Origin: Permianibacter aggregans
Lineage (GTDB): Bacteria > Pseudomonadota > Gammaproteobacteria > Enterobacterales > Permianibacteraceae
Assembly: GCF_009756665.1 (NCBI RefSeq)
Contig: NZ_CP037953.1
Span: 186,001-250,000, forward strand
Length of the DNA stretch: 64,000 bases
Direction: 5' to 3'
Below, in pieces: positions 34,142 to 43,183 of this stretch (positions within the stretch are counted from its first letter, which is position 1; the number at the start of each line of letters is the position of its first letter). A program made the position numbers and the translations under genes. The notes under the pieces were generated by a model, which ran no database searches, was not told where the DNA came from, and was given only the letters and a program-made list of their open reading frames with translations.

Positions 34142-35628
34142 GACAAATGCCCCAACAAGCTCACGGCCGCCGCATTGGCCAGCCTCACCGGATAGCTGGG
34201 GTCAATACCAAAATACAAGGTCATCAACACCATAATCCAAAGCGGTATACGCATCATCAGCGGCGCTTCGCTGACGCGCGACAAATCAGCAGTCGCCGGT
34301 TTGAAATAAGCCAGCTCCACCACTTTCCACACATAAACCAGCGCCATCAACGAACCAATCAGCACGACTGCCAATAACAGATAGCCGACAACCCCAGCTT
34401 CCAGCGCCGCCTTGATCAGCAGCCATTTCGAGGTGAATCCGGCGGTAAACGGCACACCAATCAATGCCACACCCGCGAGCACAAATGCCGCCATCGTCCA
34501 CGGCATTTTTTGCGCAATGCCGGCAAAGTCTTTCAGCTCGGCACTACGCACCCGATAGAACACACAGGCAACAGCCATGAAAAGTGTTGCCTTGATCAGC
34601 GCATGATTGAAAATATGGAGAATGCCGCCACTCAAGCCGAGATAGGTGACGAAACTCGCGCCCATCAGGATATAGCCAAGCTGCGCCACGGATGAGTAGC
34701 CAAGCAGGCGCTTGATATTGTTCTCATTGATGGCGACCGCGCTGCCGAAAATAATCGCGATCGCGGCGAGCGGCATCAGGAACCAGGAAAACTGGACATC
34801 GTGGCCGGCAAGATTCTTCTGAAATACAAAGAAATCAAACTTCAACAGAATAAACAGAGCAATTTTCGTTGAGCAGGCCGACAGGAATACTGCAACGGCA
34901 CTCGGTGCATAGGTATAGGCATTCGGCATCCAGACATGCAGTGGGAAGATCGCCGCCTTCAACGCCAATCCAACAGTGATAAACCCAGCAGCCACCAACA
35001 CTGGCCGCAAATTCTCAACATCGGCAAGGCGTATTTCCATATCAGCGAAATTCAACGTTCCGGTCATCATATAAACGAGGCCAACGCCGATCAGGTAAAA
35101 CGTTGCCCCTATCGTGCCCATGATCAAATACTTCAGCACCGCCGTCAGCGCCCGCCGATCCGGACCGCCGGCGATCAGCACATAGGTCGCCAGTGATGAA
35201 ATTTCCATGAACACAAATACGTTGAACGCATCGCCGGTGACGGCGATGCCGAGTAAGCCGGCCAACACCAGCATCCAGGCGGCATAGAAATAATGGGCGC
35301 GTTGTTCACCGACCTCGACGTAAATGCCGTAACGGCCAAACCACAACGCCATCGTCGACACACCAGAGACAATCACTGTCATCATCGCAGTCAAGGCGCC
35401 GGCGCGTAGCTCAATGCCGTAGGGTGCTGGCCAGGAGCCGAGCGCGTACGTCACATCACCGCTATGCAGCACGCTTTGGGTAAGCTGGATACTCAACACA
35501 AAAACAAACAGGCTGGTGATGCAGGCCATCAGCCAAGGCAGGTGACGTACTCGCAATAGAGAAATAACTGGCGCGACAGCCAGCGGCACTGCCACCAAAA
35601 AAATGATTACATGGTTAGCGAACGACAT
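34138..35628 (-). CDS. mrpD: Mrp-type Na+/H+ antiporter subunit D
   Basis: A 496-residue, 14-helix proton-conducting subunit related to NuoM/N. It carries the acid in NVFVFMEISSLATYVL (about 142), the Lys and His in GLALKAAIFPLHVWMPNAY (about 225), the conserved CSTKIALFILLK and HALIKATLF. The arrangement C-D-D'-(small)-D'' places it right after mrpC, as in standard Mrp operons; its start shares a base with the mrpC stop. Confidence 0.93.
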   Translation of the reverse strand: MSFANHVIIFLVAVPLAVAPVISLLRVRHLPWLMACITSLFVFVLSIQLTQSVLHSGDVTYALGSWPAPYGIELRAGALTAMMTVIVSGVSTMALWFGRYGIYVEVGEQRAHYFYAAWMLVLAGLLGIAVTGDAFNVFVFMEISSLATYVLIAGGPDRRALTAVLKYLIMGTIGATFYLIGVGLVYMMTGTLNFADMEIRLADVENLRPVLVAAGFITVGLALKAAIFPLHVWMPNAYTYAPSAVAVFLSACSTKIALFILLKFDFFVFQKNLAGHDVQFSWFLMPLAAIAIIFGSAVAINENNIKRLLGYSSVAQLGYILMGASFVTYLGLSGGILHIFNHALIKATLFMAVACVFYRVRSAELKDFAGIAQKMPWTMAAFVLAGVALIGVPFTAGFTSKWLLIKAALEAGVVGYLLLAVVLIGSLMALVYVWKVVELAYFKPATADLSRVSEAPLMMRIPLWIMVLMTLYFGIDPSYPVRLANAAAVSLLGHLS

Positions 35629-36005
35629 CAGGGCGTTTCCATCTCCAGAATGTCCTGCTCTTCAATGGAGCCGAACTGCTCGCGAATGCGCACGACGATG
35701 GCAAGGCCGAGTGCCGTCGTGGCAATACCGACGACAATGGCGGTCAGGATCAACACTTGTGGCAGCGGATTGGAGAAGATTTGATCGGCGCCCGCATCCA
35801 GAATAATCGGCGCCGTCCCTCCTTCAACCTTATCCATCGATATATAAAGCAGGAACACGGCCGACTGAAAAACATTCAGACCGATCAGCCGTTTAATGTA
35901 ATTGGATTTGGCGATAATCGTGTACAAGCCAATCAACAACAGCACGATAAACACCCAATAATTGAACAGGCCGAATAATTCGGCGAACTCGGACATTTCG
36001 GTCAT
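35628..36005 (-). CDS. mrpC: Mrp-type antiporter subunit C (NuoK-like)
   Basis: A 125-residue, three-helix protein like MrpC and NuoK. The pattern GLYTIIAKSNYIKRLIGLNV and the later DPLPQVLILTAIVVGIA-like segment (here NPLPQVLILTAIVVGIATTA) are family marks. It overlaps the upstream A/B subunit by four bases and the downstream D subunit by one, implying tight coupling. Confidence 0.92.
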   Translation of the reverse strand: MTEMSEFAELFGLFNYWVFIVLLLIGLYTIIAKSNYIKRLIGLNVFQSAVFLLYISMDKVEGGTAPIILDAGADQIFSNPLPQVLILTAIVVGIATTALGLAIVVRIREQFGSIEEQDILEMETP

Positions 36006-36985
36006 TTGCTTTCCCTCGCGGCGAACGCCAGAAAAATCGACAACATGACTCCAAACACGGTCACGCCAACACCGATCTCAATCAGAATCAAACCGATATG
36101 CTGACCGACAACCGGGTTGCTGTGCAGCACCGAGTAATCAAGAAAGTTGCCCCCCAAAGCCAAGCAGACAAATCCCACCAGCGCGTACAGCAAGGCACCT
36201 GAGGCAACAAACCACGGTAATACTTTCGGCGGAAATTTCTGCAGCGCTTTGTCGACCCCCTCAAGCAGACTGTAAAGAATCAAACCGGCAGCAAATATAG
36301 CGCCGGCCTGAAAACCACCGCCCGGCCCATATTCGCCGTGAAATTGCACATACAACGCGAACAATAAAATCACCGGAATGAAAATCTTGCCGATAATGCG
36401 CGGAATAAGATGATGCCGTATGCCGCGCGCCTGCTGCGCCAGCTCGCCGCCGGAAATGGCCGCCTTGCGTTGATGCACGCCAAATACGAACAACACACCG
36501 ATACCCGCGGTGAAAATGACGAACACTTCTCCCAGGGTGTCGTAACCACGAAACGAGCCCAACACCGCCGTTACCACGTTGGGAATACCGATCAGTTCGG
36601 GAGTTTTCTCCAGATACCAAGGGGCAACATGTTGATGCACCGGCGCATTCGGATCGCCGAGTCTCGGCTTGTCGAACGTCGCAAAGATAATCGGCGCCGC
36701 AGCGATGGCGAGCACCAACAACGGCACACGGGAGTGGGTTTCGCGCTGCTCGGTTTCGCGGGTCAGAGCCAACGCGGCAAGAAACAACACCGTGGTGATG
36801 CCAGCGCCAATCGCTGCCTCGGTCAACGCCACGTCGGCAGCATCGAGAATGAAAAAGTTCGCTGCCATCAGCAGGCTGAAAATACCTGACAACATAACGG
36901 CCGAGAACAAGCTTTTTACTCGAATAATGGCAATCGAAATGATGATCAGAAATGTCAGCAAAAACACCCCGAACAGGATGAACAT
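36002..36985 (-). CDS. mrpB: Fused Mrp antiporter subunit: MrpA C-terminal (DUF4040) plus MrpB
   Basis: A 327-residue protein with three parts. Residues about 1-95 match the DUF4040/MbhD-type region (ADVALTEAAIGAGITTVLFL). A middle segment (GSFRGYDTLGEVFVIFTAG, about 142-160) matches the C-terminal MrpA/MbhE type. The C-terminal half is MrpB-like, with HGEYGPGGGFQAGAIFAAG (about 220-238) and a final GVGVTVFGVMLSIFL. In canonical Mrp operons these regions are in the large MrpA and separate MrpB. Here they are one gene and no full-length MrpA is present. It lies 3 bp after mrpG. Confidence 0.9.
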   Translation of the reverse strand: MFILFGVFLLTFLIIISIAIIRVKSLFSAVMLSGIFSLLMAANFFILDAADVALTEAAIGAGITTVLFLAALALTRETEQRETHSRVPLLVLAIAAAPIIFATFDKPRLGDPNAPVHQHVAPWYLEKTPELIGIPNVVTAVLGSFRGYDTLGEVFVIFTAGIGVLFVFGVHQRKAAISGGELAQQARGIRHHLIPRIIGKIFIPVILLFALYVQFHGEYGPGGGFQAGAIFAAGLILYSLLEGVDKALQKFPPKVLPWFVASGALLYALVGFVCLALGGNFLDYSVLHSNPVVGQHIGLILIEIGVGVTVFGVMLSIFLAFAARESK

Positions 36986-36988
36986 GCC

Positions 36989-37312
36989 CTACTCCTTGTT
37001 ATTGGTCTTGGTCTCAGGACGCAACCCGGCTGTCCAGGCCGCATTGGCCAAGGCATAACTCGCCGCAGGATTGGTAAACAATAAAAACAACAAAATGGCA
37101 GCGATTTTCAGCGAAGCCAGACTCCAGCCCGCTTGCAGAACGATGCCCCCCAGAATCAACAGCGATGCCAGCGTGTCAGTGATGCTGGCCGGATGCAGAC
37201 GTGAGTAAAAATCCGGCATGCGCAGAATACCGATGCCGCCAATCAGCATGACCAAACCGCCAAGTGACAACATCATCCAGGTGATTACATCGAGCACCGT
37301 CGCCATGCTCAT
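36989..37312 (-). CDS. mrpG: Mrp-type antiporter subunit G
   Basis: A 107-residue, three-helix protein. GGIGILRMPDFYSRLHPASI followed by TDTLASLLILGG is the hallmark of MrpG/MnhG. The ATG overlaps the mrpF stop by four bases (ATGA). It stands fourth from the start of the run, in E-F-G order like other Mrp operons. Confidence 0.93.
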   Translation of the reverse strand: MSMATVLDVITWMMLSLGGLVMLIGGIGILRMPDFYSRLHPASITDTLASLLILGGIVLQAGWSLASLKIAAILLFLLFTNPAASYALANAAWTAGLRPETKTNNKE

Positions 37313-37593
37313 TCTCCTTTCGCCGCACGCTGGGCCTTCTCACGAATGCCGCGGTTTTGAATGAACTCCAGTACGGCCAACACCCCAATAAAATTGATCA
37401 GCGCATAGGCGAGCGCCAAATCCAGAAAATCCGGTCGGCCATACAGGAACGCGATAACCGCCAGCAGCAAAACGGTTTTGGTGCCAAACAAATTGACGGC
37501 CAGAATCCGATCGTAAACGGTTGGTCCAAGCAACGCGCGGGCAATGGCCAGCGTCATCGTCACCAGAATAGCCAGCGAAGCGGCGATGTACAT
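37309..37593 (-). CDS. mrpF: Mrp-type antiporter subunit F
   Basis: A 94-residue, three-helix protein with the family core ARALLGPTVYDRILAVNLFG followed by TKTVLLLAVIAFLYGRPDF. The start MYIAASLAIL at 37593 shares its A with the last base of the mrpE stop, which decides the start; upstream in-frame codons overlap mrpE and do not resemble the family. Confidence 0.93.
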   Translation of the reverse strand: MYIAASLAILVTMTLAIARALLGPTVYDRILAVNLFGTKTVLLLAVIAFLYGRPDFLDLALAYALINFIGVLAVLEFIQNRGIREKAQRAAKGE

Positions 37594-38066
37594 CAGCGAT
37601 GCTCCAGTTTCTTGACATGCCTCAGCATTTGCTCGGCCTGCAATTGCTGAGCGCCTTCTTCGGTCAGGCAATGCACCAGCAAGGTGTCCTCCTGCAGATC
37701 GATGGTCGTCGAACCCGGCGTCAGCGTGATCGAGTTGCCGTAGATAACGTTCAGCATTTCCGAGCGACTACCGGTGTGCAACTCGATCACCTGCGGAGAA
37801 ATCGGCAGCTTCGGATCGATAACGATTCGAATGACCTGAATATTGGCCTGGATGATTTCCTTCAGCAGCCACGCCCAATACCACAGAATTCGGCGCAGCA
37901 CTTCCAGCGGCACACTTTCGTCATCGACAGCACGCAGATGGCGCATAATCAACACCACCAGCAAGCAGGACCCCAGTCCGAGTGAGATCAGCAGCGGCTG
38001 ATAAATGCCTGACCACAACAGCCATGCCAGAAATAGCGTCAGATACAACGCAATCGAGCGTTTCAT
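37593..38066 (-). CDS. mrpE: Mrp-type antiporter subunit E
   Basis: A 157-residue protein with two N-terminal hydrophobic helices and a cytoplasmic C-terminal domain containing ELHTGSRSEMLNVIYGNSIT followed by LTPGSTTIDLQED, the MrpE signature. It is first in the antiporter gene run, 27 bp after the Rap1a/Tai-like gene, so the two may be cotranscribed. The motif TPGT/STT is the strongest single identifier. Confidence 0.93.
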   Translation of the reverse strand: MKRSIALYLTLFLAWLLWSGIYQPLLISLGLGSCLLVVLIMRHLRAVDDESVPLEVLRRILWYWAWLLKEIIQANIQVIRIVIDPKLPISPQVIELHTGSRSEMLNVIYGNSITLTPGSTTIDLQEDTLLVHCLTEEGAQQLQAEQMLRHVKKLEHR

Positions 38067-38093
38067 TGGCGTCTCTTTAATGTTTGTTTCGCG

Positions 38094-38555
38094 CTACTTG
38101 CACGGAAATTGACTGATCAACGCCGCGTACAAAATGTCACGGGCACCCAGGTTCCTAATATCCGGATGAGCTTTCAGGTGCTGTTGCACACCGTTGATCA
38201 CCTGGCCAATATTGACGCCCGGATCAATGCAGTAGTGCGCGTAAGACGTAGCACCAAAGCGCTTGCGTCGTTCGCCGAGACGGGTCTTCATTGCCCGCTT
38301 TTCGTAACTGCTCAGATCTTCCTGATACTCGGCACGTACGGTCTTTTCGACAATGGCATCGGTTGCTTCAGCACCTTCGAGAAAACCCTGCACGTAGCTC
38401 GCACAAAACATGCTTTTTTCATCATTGCTGTTTTGCTGATAGGCGCTACAGGAGTCGACCAGCTTCTGACCTGACATCCAGTTCAGCGCGAACGCAGATT
38501 CGGACAGCACAAAACCGCCAATCAATAATATGAAGACAGTAAACCGATGGCACAT
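38094..38555 (-). CDS. Rap1a/Tai-family (immunity-like) secreted protein
   Basis: A 153-residue exported protein (signal peptide about 1-23, cleaved after AFA). The pattern SGQKLVDSCSAYQQ, then FCASYVQGFLEGA and a late GARDILYAALISQFPC with conserved cysteines, matches the Rap1a/Tai domain, first described in type VI secretion amidase immunity proteins. Proteins of this fold are also common without any effector partner. No effector or T6SS gene is nearby, so an immunity role is not supported. The Shine-Dalgarno AGGAGG is strong. It probably leads the Mrp-type operon. Confidence 0.75.
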   Translation of the reverse strand: MCHRFTVFILLIGGFVLSESAFALNWMSGQKLVDSCSAYQQNSNDEKSMFCASYVQGFLEGAEATDAIVEKTVRAEYQEDLSSYEKRAMKTRLGERRKRFGATSYAHYCIDPGVNIGQVINGVQQHLKAHPDIRNLGARDILYAALISQFPCK

Positions 38556-39023
38556 AGCAACCTCCTGGTCGACAAAGTCACCTCAGGTTGCAAGCATTGA
38601 CGAATGATAAGTCGATCCGCCAATCGCCTGCATACCTAGACGCAGCAAAACGAACGGACTGGATGATGAGTTCTTCGACGGTCAGCGGGCGTAGCAGTAC
38701 TTCAGCGGTCTGCGCGCTCTACGGCTGATATGACTGAACGTTAACGGAATGGATGCGCTGCGGCACGCCGAAAAACAATGAGAGATTCAGACAGCCGGGT
38801 CACGGCTGCTGTAAGGCGCTTTCTTCAGTGCCCCAGCATGAAAAAAGAGTTGGCAATGTAGTGAACGTAACACGGTTATTCTCTCACTACCCGGATAAGC
38901 AATAGTACCAGTATAGACGGTTCCGAAAATTTGTGCCGGTAAACACAACCGAAACCGCCGCGATTGTCCAGTATATACGTACTATATTTTCATTACGGAT
39001 CAAAGTAAAAAGCAAAAAATTTA
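38556..39023. other. 468-bp region without a supported gene
   Basis: No frame longer than about 30 codons has a ribosome site. It includes the promoter region of the Rap1a-Mrp operon on the minus strand (right next to 38555), a small CAGCCG/CGGCTG hairpin at about 38792-38808 without a T-run, and a pair of CCAGTATA-N-ACG repeats 60 bp apart (38908-38919 and 38968-38979). The right-hand 80 bp are AT-rich. Confidence 0.5.
38908..38979. repeat. Two CCAGTATANACG direct repeats spaced 60 bp
   Basis: CCAGTATAGACG at 38908-38919 and CCAGTATATACG at 38968-38979, differing at one position and spaced exactly 60 bp. The second lies in the palindrome-like GTATATACGTAC. They might be operator half-sites for the minus-strand genes; this is inference. 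Confidence 0.4.
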
Positions 39024-40631
39024 TTACCGATTGCTGACAATCGAAAGTGCCACCGCTTCAGCGACCTTGATGCCGTCAACACCAGCCGAGAGAATACCGC
39101 CGGCATAACCTGCGCCCTCGCCAGCCGGATAAAGGCCCTTGGTATTCAGGCTTTGCAGGCCCTCACCACGAGTGATGCGCACGGGCGATGAAGTGCGGGT
39201 TTCAACACCAGTCAGTACTGCATCATGCATCGCAAAGCCATGAATCTGGGCATCGAATGCCGGCAACGCCTCTTGCATCGCTTTGATGGCGTATTCCGGT
39301 AGCGCTGGTAACAGCGAAGTCCATTTGACGCCGGGTTTATACGAAGGCTCGACCTCACCAACTTGAGTTGAAGCCACGCCTTGCAAAAAATCGCCAACGC
39401 GCTGTGCTGGTGCCGAATAATCTTCGCCGCCGAGCACAAATGCCTGTGATTCCAGCTGTCGTTGAAAATCGATGCCGGCCAGCACACCGCCCGGATAATC
39501 TTCGGGGGTAATGCCAACGACAATGCCGGCATTGGCATTGCGTTCATTGCGCGAATACTGGCTCATGCCGTTGGTCACGACGCGACGCTCTTCCGAGGTT
39601 GCCGCGACGACGGTGCCGCCAGGACACATACAGAAGCTGTAGACCGCACGGCCGTTGCTGGCGTGATGCACCAGCTTGTAGTCGGCAGCACCCAGCAACG
39701 GGTGGCCAGCGAATTTACCGAAGCGCGCGTTGTCGATTAGCGACTGCGGGTGTTCAATGCGAAAACCAATGGAAAACGGTTTTGCTTCCATGAACACGCC
39801 GCGCTCAAACAACATTTTCATCGTGTCGCGGGCACTATGCCCGAGCGCGAACACGACATGATCGCTGCGCAGTTGCTCGCCATTTTCCAGCACGACACCG
39901 CGCACCTGGCGATCATCGAGTACGACGTCGGTGACTTTTGATTGAAAGCGGATTTCGCCGCCAAGCGACTCAATGGTCGCGCGAATATTCTCAACCATCG
40001 TCACCAAACGAAACGTGCCGATATGAGGTTTCGACACGTACATGATTTCTTCTGGCGCACCGGCCTTGACGAACTCAGCCATCACTTTGCGGCCGTAGAA
40101 TTTCGGATCTTTGATTTGGCTGTATAACTTGCCGTCGGAAAACGTGCCGGCCCCGCCCTCACCGAACTGCACGTTCGATTCGGTATGCAGAATGCGCTTG
40201 CGCCACAGACCCCAGGTGTCCTTGGTGCGCTCGCGCACCACCTTGCCGCGCTCAAGGATGATCGGCCGAAATCCCATTTGCGCCAGGATCAGCCCGACAA
40301 ACATGCCACAAGGCCCCATGCCAATGACAATCGGGCGGTGAAACGGCGTGCTGGGTGCTTGCGCAACAAACTTGTAGGCCATATCCGGTGACGGCAGGAT
40401 ATGGCGATCCTGGCGCAGTTTGGCCATGACGGCTTTAGGATTCTCGACCTCGACATCAACGCTGTAGATCAGCATCAATTGCTGCGACTTTTTGCGGGCG
40501 TCGTAACTGCGCTTGAACACCTCGTAGCGCTTGATACGAGATTCCGGCAGTTTTAGCCGCTTGGCAACTTCGGTCAGCAGGGCCTCGGGTGAATGGTCGA
40601 TCGGCAGGCGCAGTTCATTGATGCGAAGCAT
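39024..40631 (-). CDS. FAD-dependent oxidoreductase (COG2509 type)
   Basis: A 535-residue flavoprotein with a dinucleotide-binding motif GMGPCGMFVGLILAQMG at about 104-120, then ILERGKVVRERTKDT, and the C-terminal FAD block GLYPAGEGAGYAGGILSAG (about 502-520) followed by DGIKVAEAVA. The N-terminal about 90 residues (LRINELRLPIDHSPEALLTE) form a small domain seen in this group. These proteins are widely conserved but their reaction is unknown. Length and motifs make it complete. Confidence 0.88.
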   Translation of the reverse strand: MLRINELRLPIDHSPEALLTEVAKRLKLPESRIKRYEVFKRSYDARKKSQQLMLIYSVDVEVENPKAVMAKLRQDRHILPSPDMAYKFVAQAPSTPFHRPIVIGMGPCGMFVGLILAQMGFRPIILERGKVVRERTKDTWGLWRKRILHTESNVQFGEGGAGTFSDGKLYSQIKDPKFYGRKVMAEFVKAGAPEEIMYVSKPHIGTFRLVTMVENIRATIESLGGEIRFQSKVTDVVLDDRQVRGVVLENGEQLRSDHVVFALGHSARDTMKMLFERGVFMEAKPFSIGFRIEHPQSLIDNARFGKFAGHPLLGAADYKLVHHASNGRAVYSFCMCPGGTVVAATSEERRVVTNGMSQYSRNERNANAGIVVGITPEDYPGGVLAGIDFQRQLESQAFVLGGEDYSAPAQRVGDFLQGVASTQVGEVEPSYKPGVKWTSLLPALPEYAIKAMQEALPAFDAQIHGFAMHDAVLTGVETRTSSPVRITRGEGLQSLNTKGLYPAGEGAGYAGGILSAGVDGIKVAEAVALSIVSNR

Positions 40632-40892
40632 GGTTGGACCTCTTGGCGGCGGCAGGCTGGTTCCTGGTTTTGGAACACCTCAAGGGCCATGCGCCGAATG
40701 CCGGCAATTTTACCGTTGCTCACAGGAAAATACAGAAAAATCAACCATCTATCGTTGAACAGACAAGTTTTGTAACGATGTTGGAGGCAAAGCCGAAAGC
40801 CCGATCGCGTAGTATCCAGCGGCGAATTTTCTGCGTCGGGGCGCTTTGGCGCCCGTATAACGACGACTACAACGAACTATGAGGAAAATCTC

Positions 40893-43031
40893 ATGCAAGC
40901 AAAACGTTTTGTCCATCTGGCGGTTGCCGCCACGATGGCCGTGACGATGGGAGCAGCGATGGCGCACGGAGACCATGGCCCGGAACAGCGGCCAGCAATG
41001 CTCGACGAGTGGACCGGACCGCATGGTGGCGTACCGGCCTGGGATAAAGTGGTCGTCAGTGAATTTGTGCCGGCGTTTGAAATTGCCATGAACGAGCAAC
41101 GCGCGCAAATCGAGGCCATTGCCAACAACGCCGAGAAACCAAACTTCGCCAACACGATTCTGGCGATGGAAAAAGCCGGCGGTGCACTGGATCGTTTGTT
41201 TACCTATTACGGTGTCCATGCCGGCACGCTGAATGTCGGCGACATGCCGAAAATCCAGCAGACGCTGGCACCAAAGTTTGCCGCGTTCCAGGATGAAATT
41301 ACCCAGAACGAAAAGCTGTTCAAACGCATTGAAGCCGTTTACAACAGCAAAGAAAAAGCCAAGCTGACGCCAGAAGAGCAGCGTTTGACCTGGCTGTACT
41401 ACACCCGCTTTGTACGCGCTGGCGCCAAGCTCGATGAGAAACAGAAAGCCAAGCTTTCCGAAATCAATCAGCGCCTGGCCACGCTGTACACCCAGTTCAG
41501 TCAGAACACGCTCGATGATGAGAACAATCAGTTCACGGTCATCGACAGCAAAGATGATCTGAAAGGTTTGCCGGACGACTATATCGCTGCCGCCGCCGCA
41601 GCAGCCGAAGCACGCGACATGAAAGGCAAATGGGTCATCAACAATACCCGTTCCGCGATGGAGCCGTTCCTGACCAACGCCGCCAATCGCGAGCTGCGTG
41701 AAAAAGTCTGGAACACCTACTACAACCGTGGCGACATGGGCGGCGCCACTGACAACAACGCGCTGATCACCGAAATTCTGCAACTGCGTTTCCAACGCGC
41801 CCAATTGCTCGGCTACAAAACCCACGCCCATTGGCGCCTGGAACCACAGATGGCCGGCACGCCAGATCGCGCGGTTGAACTGATGGAAGCGATGTGGAAA
41901 CCGGCTGCCGCTGCCGTCAAACGCGACGTTGCCGAAATGCAGAAACTGATCGATGCCGAAGGCGGCAAATTCAAACTGAAGCCTTGGGATTACCGCTATT
42001 ACGCCGAAAAACTACGCAAAGCGAAATACGATCTGGACTTCAGTGAAGTGAAACCGTACATGCAGATGGACAAACTGCGCGATGGCATGTTCTGGTCAGC
42101 CGCTCAGCTTTATGATCTACATTTCACGCTTCGCCCGGACATCAAAACCTATCATCCTGACGTCACGGCCTGGGAAGTGAAAAATGGCAAAGGCGGTCAT
42201 GTTGGTTTGTGGTATTTCGATCCCTATGCACGCCAAGGCAAGCGTTCCGGTGCCTGGATGAATGCCTATCGTGGTCAGGAAAACCTCGATAATTTCGTGA
42301 CGCCAATTGTCTCCAACAATTCCAACTTCCTGAAGGGTCAACCCGGTGAGCCGGTGCTGATCAGCTGGGATGATGCCGAAACCATGTTCCATGAATTCGG
42401 CCACGCCCTGCACGGTCTGCTCAGCAACGTCAAGTATCCAACGCTGGCCGGTACCGCGACCGCGCGTGACTTTGTTGAGTTTCCGTCACAAATCAACGAA
42501 CACTGGCTGTCGACGCCGGAAGTGCTGAATCAATTTGCCCTGCACTATCAAACCGGCAAACCAATCCCAGCTGAACTGGTCGAGAAAATCGATCGCGCAC
42601 AAACCTTCAACGAAGGTTTCCGTTCGATGGAATATCTGGCCTCCGCGATGATCGACATGAAACTGCACCTGGCCGGTGGCAAGAAAATCGACCCGGATAA
42701 ATTCGAGCGTGAAGAGTTGAAGAAACTCGGCTTGCCGGAAGAAATTGTCATGCGTCACCGTACGCCGCATTTCGGTCACGTGTTCGCCGGTGACGGCTAT
42801 TCTGCTGGCTACTACTCCTACCTCTGGTCAGACTCATTGACCGCCGATGCCTGGGAAGCATTCATGGAAGGCAAAGGTCCGTGGGATAAAGAAGTGGCCC
42901 AACGGTTTGTCAAAACCATCTTGTCGGCCGGTAATACCAAGGACCAGGCAGAGATGTTCCGCGAATTCCGCGGTCGCGATGTCAAGACAGATGCCTTGAT
43001 GCGCAAGCGCGGCTTCGACTCGTCGAAATAA
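40893..43031 (+). CDS. M3-family zinc oligopeptidase, exported
   Basis: A thimet-oligopeptidase/dipeptidyl-carboxypeptidase type enzyme. The zinc motif HEFGH is at about 500-504, with the third ligand likely in DFVEFPSQINEHW about 25 residues later. A Sec signal peptide (about 1-24, ending AAMAHG) sends it to the periplasm, unlike cytoplasmic Dcp or PrlC. Length of 712 residues is normal for the family. The ATG is preceded by GAGGAAAATCTC. It degrades short peptides; the exact cleavage mode cannot be decided. It has its own terminator. Confidence 0.93.
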   Translation: MQAKRFVHLAVAATMAVTMGAAMAHGDHGPEQRPAMLDEWTGPHGGVPAWDKVVVSEFVPAFEIAMNEQRAQIEAIANNAEKPNFANTILAMEKAGGALDRLFTYYGVHAGTLNVGDMPKIQQTLAPKFAAFQDEITQNEKLFKRIEAVYNSKEKAKLTPEEQRLTWLYYTRFVRAGAKLDEKQKAKLSEINQRLATLYTQFSQNTLDDENNQFTVIDSKDDLKGLPDDYIAAAAAAAEARDMKGKWVINNTRSAMEPFLTNAANRELREKVWNTYYNRGDMGGATDNNALITEILQLRFQRAQLLGYKTHAHWRLEPQMAGTPDRAVELMEAMWKPAAAAVKRDVAEMQKLIDAEGGKFKLKPWDYRYYAEKLRKAKYDLDFSEVKPYMQMDKLRDGMFWSAAQLYDLHFTLRPDIKTYHPDVTAWEVKNGKGGHVGLWYFDPYARQGKRSGAWMNAYRGQENLDNFVTPIVSNNSNFLKGQPGEPVLISWDDAETMFHEFGHALHGLLSNVKYPTLAGTATARDFVEFPSQINEHWLSTPEVLNQFALHYQTGKPIPAELVEKIDRAQTFNEGFRSMEYLASAMIDMKLHLAGGKKIDPDKFEREELKKLGLPEEIVMRHRTPHFGHVFAGDGYSAGYYSYLWSDSLTADAWEAFMEGKGPWDKEVAQRFVKTILSAGNTKDQAEMFREFRGRDVKTDALMRKRGFDSSK

Positions 43032-43046
43032 ATCCTCGTGTAGCAA

Positions 43047-43078
43047 GAAAACGGCGTCCTGGCGACGCCGTTTTTATT
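43047..43078 (+). terminator. Rho-independent terminator after the M3 peptidase
   Basis: Stem AAACGGCGTC / GACGCCGTTT with a 5-nt loop, followed by TTTATTT. It is 15 bp beyond the stop codon. Confidence 0.85.
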
Positions 43079-43183
43079 TGCGCCGTCTAAGAAACGCTGT
43101 GTCACAGAAAGTTAGAATTGCTTGCACTGGCTTGTCCGACTACCATTTAGCGCCGAACAGAAAATGATAATTCCCGCGTTGCC

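Noticed and set aside
38792-38808. CAGCCG/CGGCTG hairpin as a terminator
   Set aside because: No run of T on either strand and no gene ends close to it.
40749-41831. A 360-codon minus-strand frame over the M3 peptidase
   Set aside because: Antisense to a complete gene with zinc motif and signal peptide; no family resemblance.
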